From: Rhodoferax sp. UBA6134
GTDB taxonomy: Bacteria > Pseudomonadota > Gammaproteobacteria > Burkholderiales > Burkholderiaceae_C
Direction of reading: 5' to 3'
DNA length: 23,321 nucleotides
Assembly (NCBI GenBank): GCA_002422455.1
Contig: DIVK01000038.1
Span: forward strand, 1-23,321
Shown: in pieces, positions 23,118 through 23,321 of the stretch
How the letters are laid out: every line of letters begins with the position of its first letter
Numbering within the stretch: position 1 is the first letter of the stretch
Position numbers and translations under genes: made by a program
Notes under the pieces: model-generated
Seen by the model: the letters and a program-made list of their open reading frames with translations, nothing else
Database searches by the model: none
Told to the model about the DNA's origin: nothing

Positions 23118-23193
23118 CGCGTTGGCGCCGAGCGAAAACGGTATCTGCGGGTGAATCGAATTGCATCTCCATGTTTCGTGGAGGTCAGTTGGT

Positions 23194-23321
23194 TTAAGGC
23201 AATGCTGAACAAGTCTCCCCGTTCGGACTGAGCCCGTCGAAGTCCTTCGCAAGTTGCTGACTTGCAAGGGCAGCGTTTCGACAGGCTCAACGTGAACGGA
23301 CTTATTCAGCGTAGCTTTAAG
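23194..23321. repeat. Large imperfect foldback repeat at the right edge
   Basis: Three nested pairs of arms make almost the whole segment self-complementary. The outer arms (23194-23215 and about 23299-23320) match in 18 of 22 bases. The middle arms are CCGTTC..GTCGAAG (23219-23242) and its inverse (23276-23299), the same REP-like 24-mer as in leuS. The centre is a stem GCAAGT/ACTTGC (23249-23254, 23260-23265) around TGCTG. There is no reading frame inside. It starts about 75 bp after the FimV-like gene and may continue past the window. It is REP/MITE-like in form, and no transposase is present. Confidence 0.7.

Noticed and set aside
23167..23190. CTCCATG/CGTGGAG hairpin after the FimV-like gene as a terminator
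   Set aside because: The 7-bp stem includes a wobble pair and is followed by only a broken T stretch; not strong enough to call.

Overview
The window is a GC-rich, densely packed housekeeping stretch of a betaproteobacterial chromosome. It is most likely from the Burkholderiales, family Comamonadaceae (Rhodoferax/Polaromonas-like). The reasons are the gene blocks hpf-ptsN-hprK, fur divergent from bamE, and leuS-lptE-holA; the betaproteobacterial type of glutamate-cysteine ligase; and two kinds of palindromic repeat that I remember from that family. The family assignment is an inference from gene content and was not computed. I see no rRNA, tRNA, CRISPR array, insertion sequence or prophage.

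Layout, left to right: the 3' end of pntB (transhydrogenase) with a strong terminator; fadD and an MTA/SAH nucleosidase gene, abutting; corA (Mg2+ channel) on the minus strand; a 341-bp gap with alternative stem-loops and a terminator-like hairpin; hpf, ptsN and hprK (ribosome hibernation and PTS-Ntr regulation); fur on the minus strand with bamE divergent from it; a long plus-strand run dapB, exbB-like, exbD-like, leuS, lptE, holA, proA; then gshA, kup and gshB; a minus-strand DHA2-type MFS exporter; a 320-bp gap; a FimV-like membrane protein gene; and a large foldback repeat at the right edge.

The run from dapB to proA combines lysine/cell-wall precursor synthesis, a proton-driven energiser, leucine charging, LPS export, replication and proline synthesis. 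Tight spacing suggests one or a few shared transcripts. The gshA-kup-gshB group places both steps of glutathione synthesis around a K+ uptake transporter, with kup and gshB overlapping by 4 bp.

Most interesting points: (1) a 60-bp REP-like palindrome sits in frame inside leuS, adding about 21 residues to a loop in the editing-domain region; a second copy forms the core of a ~127-bp foldback at the right edge. (2) kup is preceded by a 16-codon reading frame with an excellent ribosome site. Its stop codon overlaps the kup ribosome site, which a hairpin appears to sequester. (3) The hpf leader holds a chain of mutually exclusive stems followed by a terminator-like hairpin. (4) Two plus-strand terminator-like hairpins lie just beyond minus-strand transporter genes (corA and the MFS gene), which would fit long antisense 3' ends.
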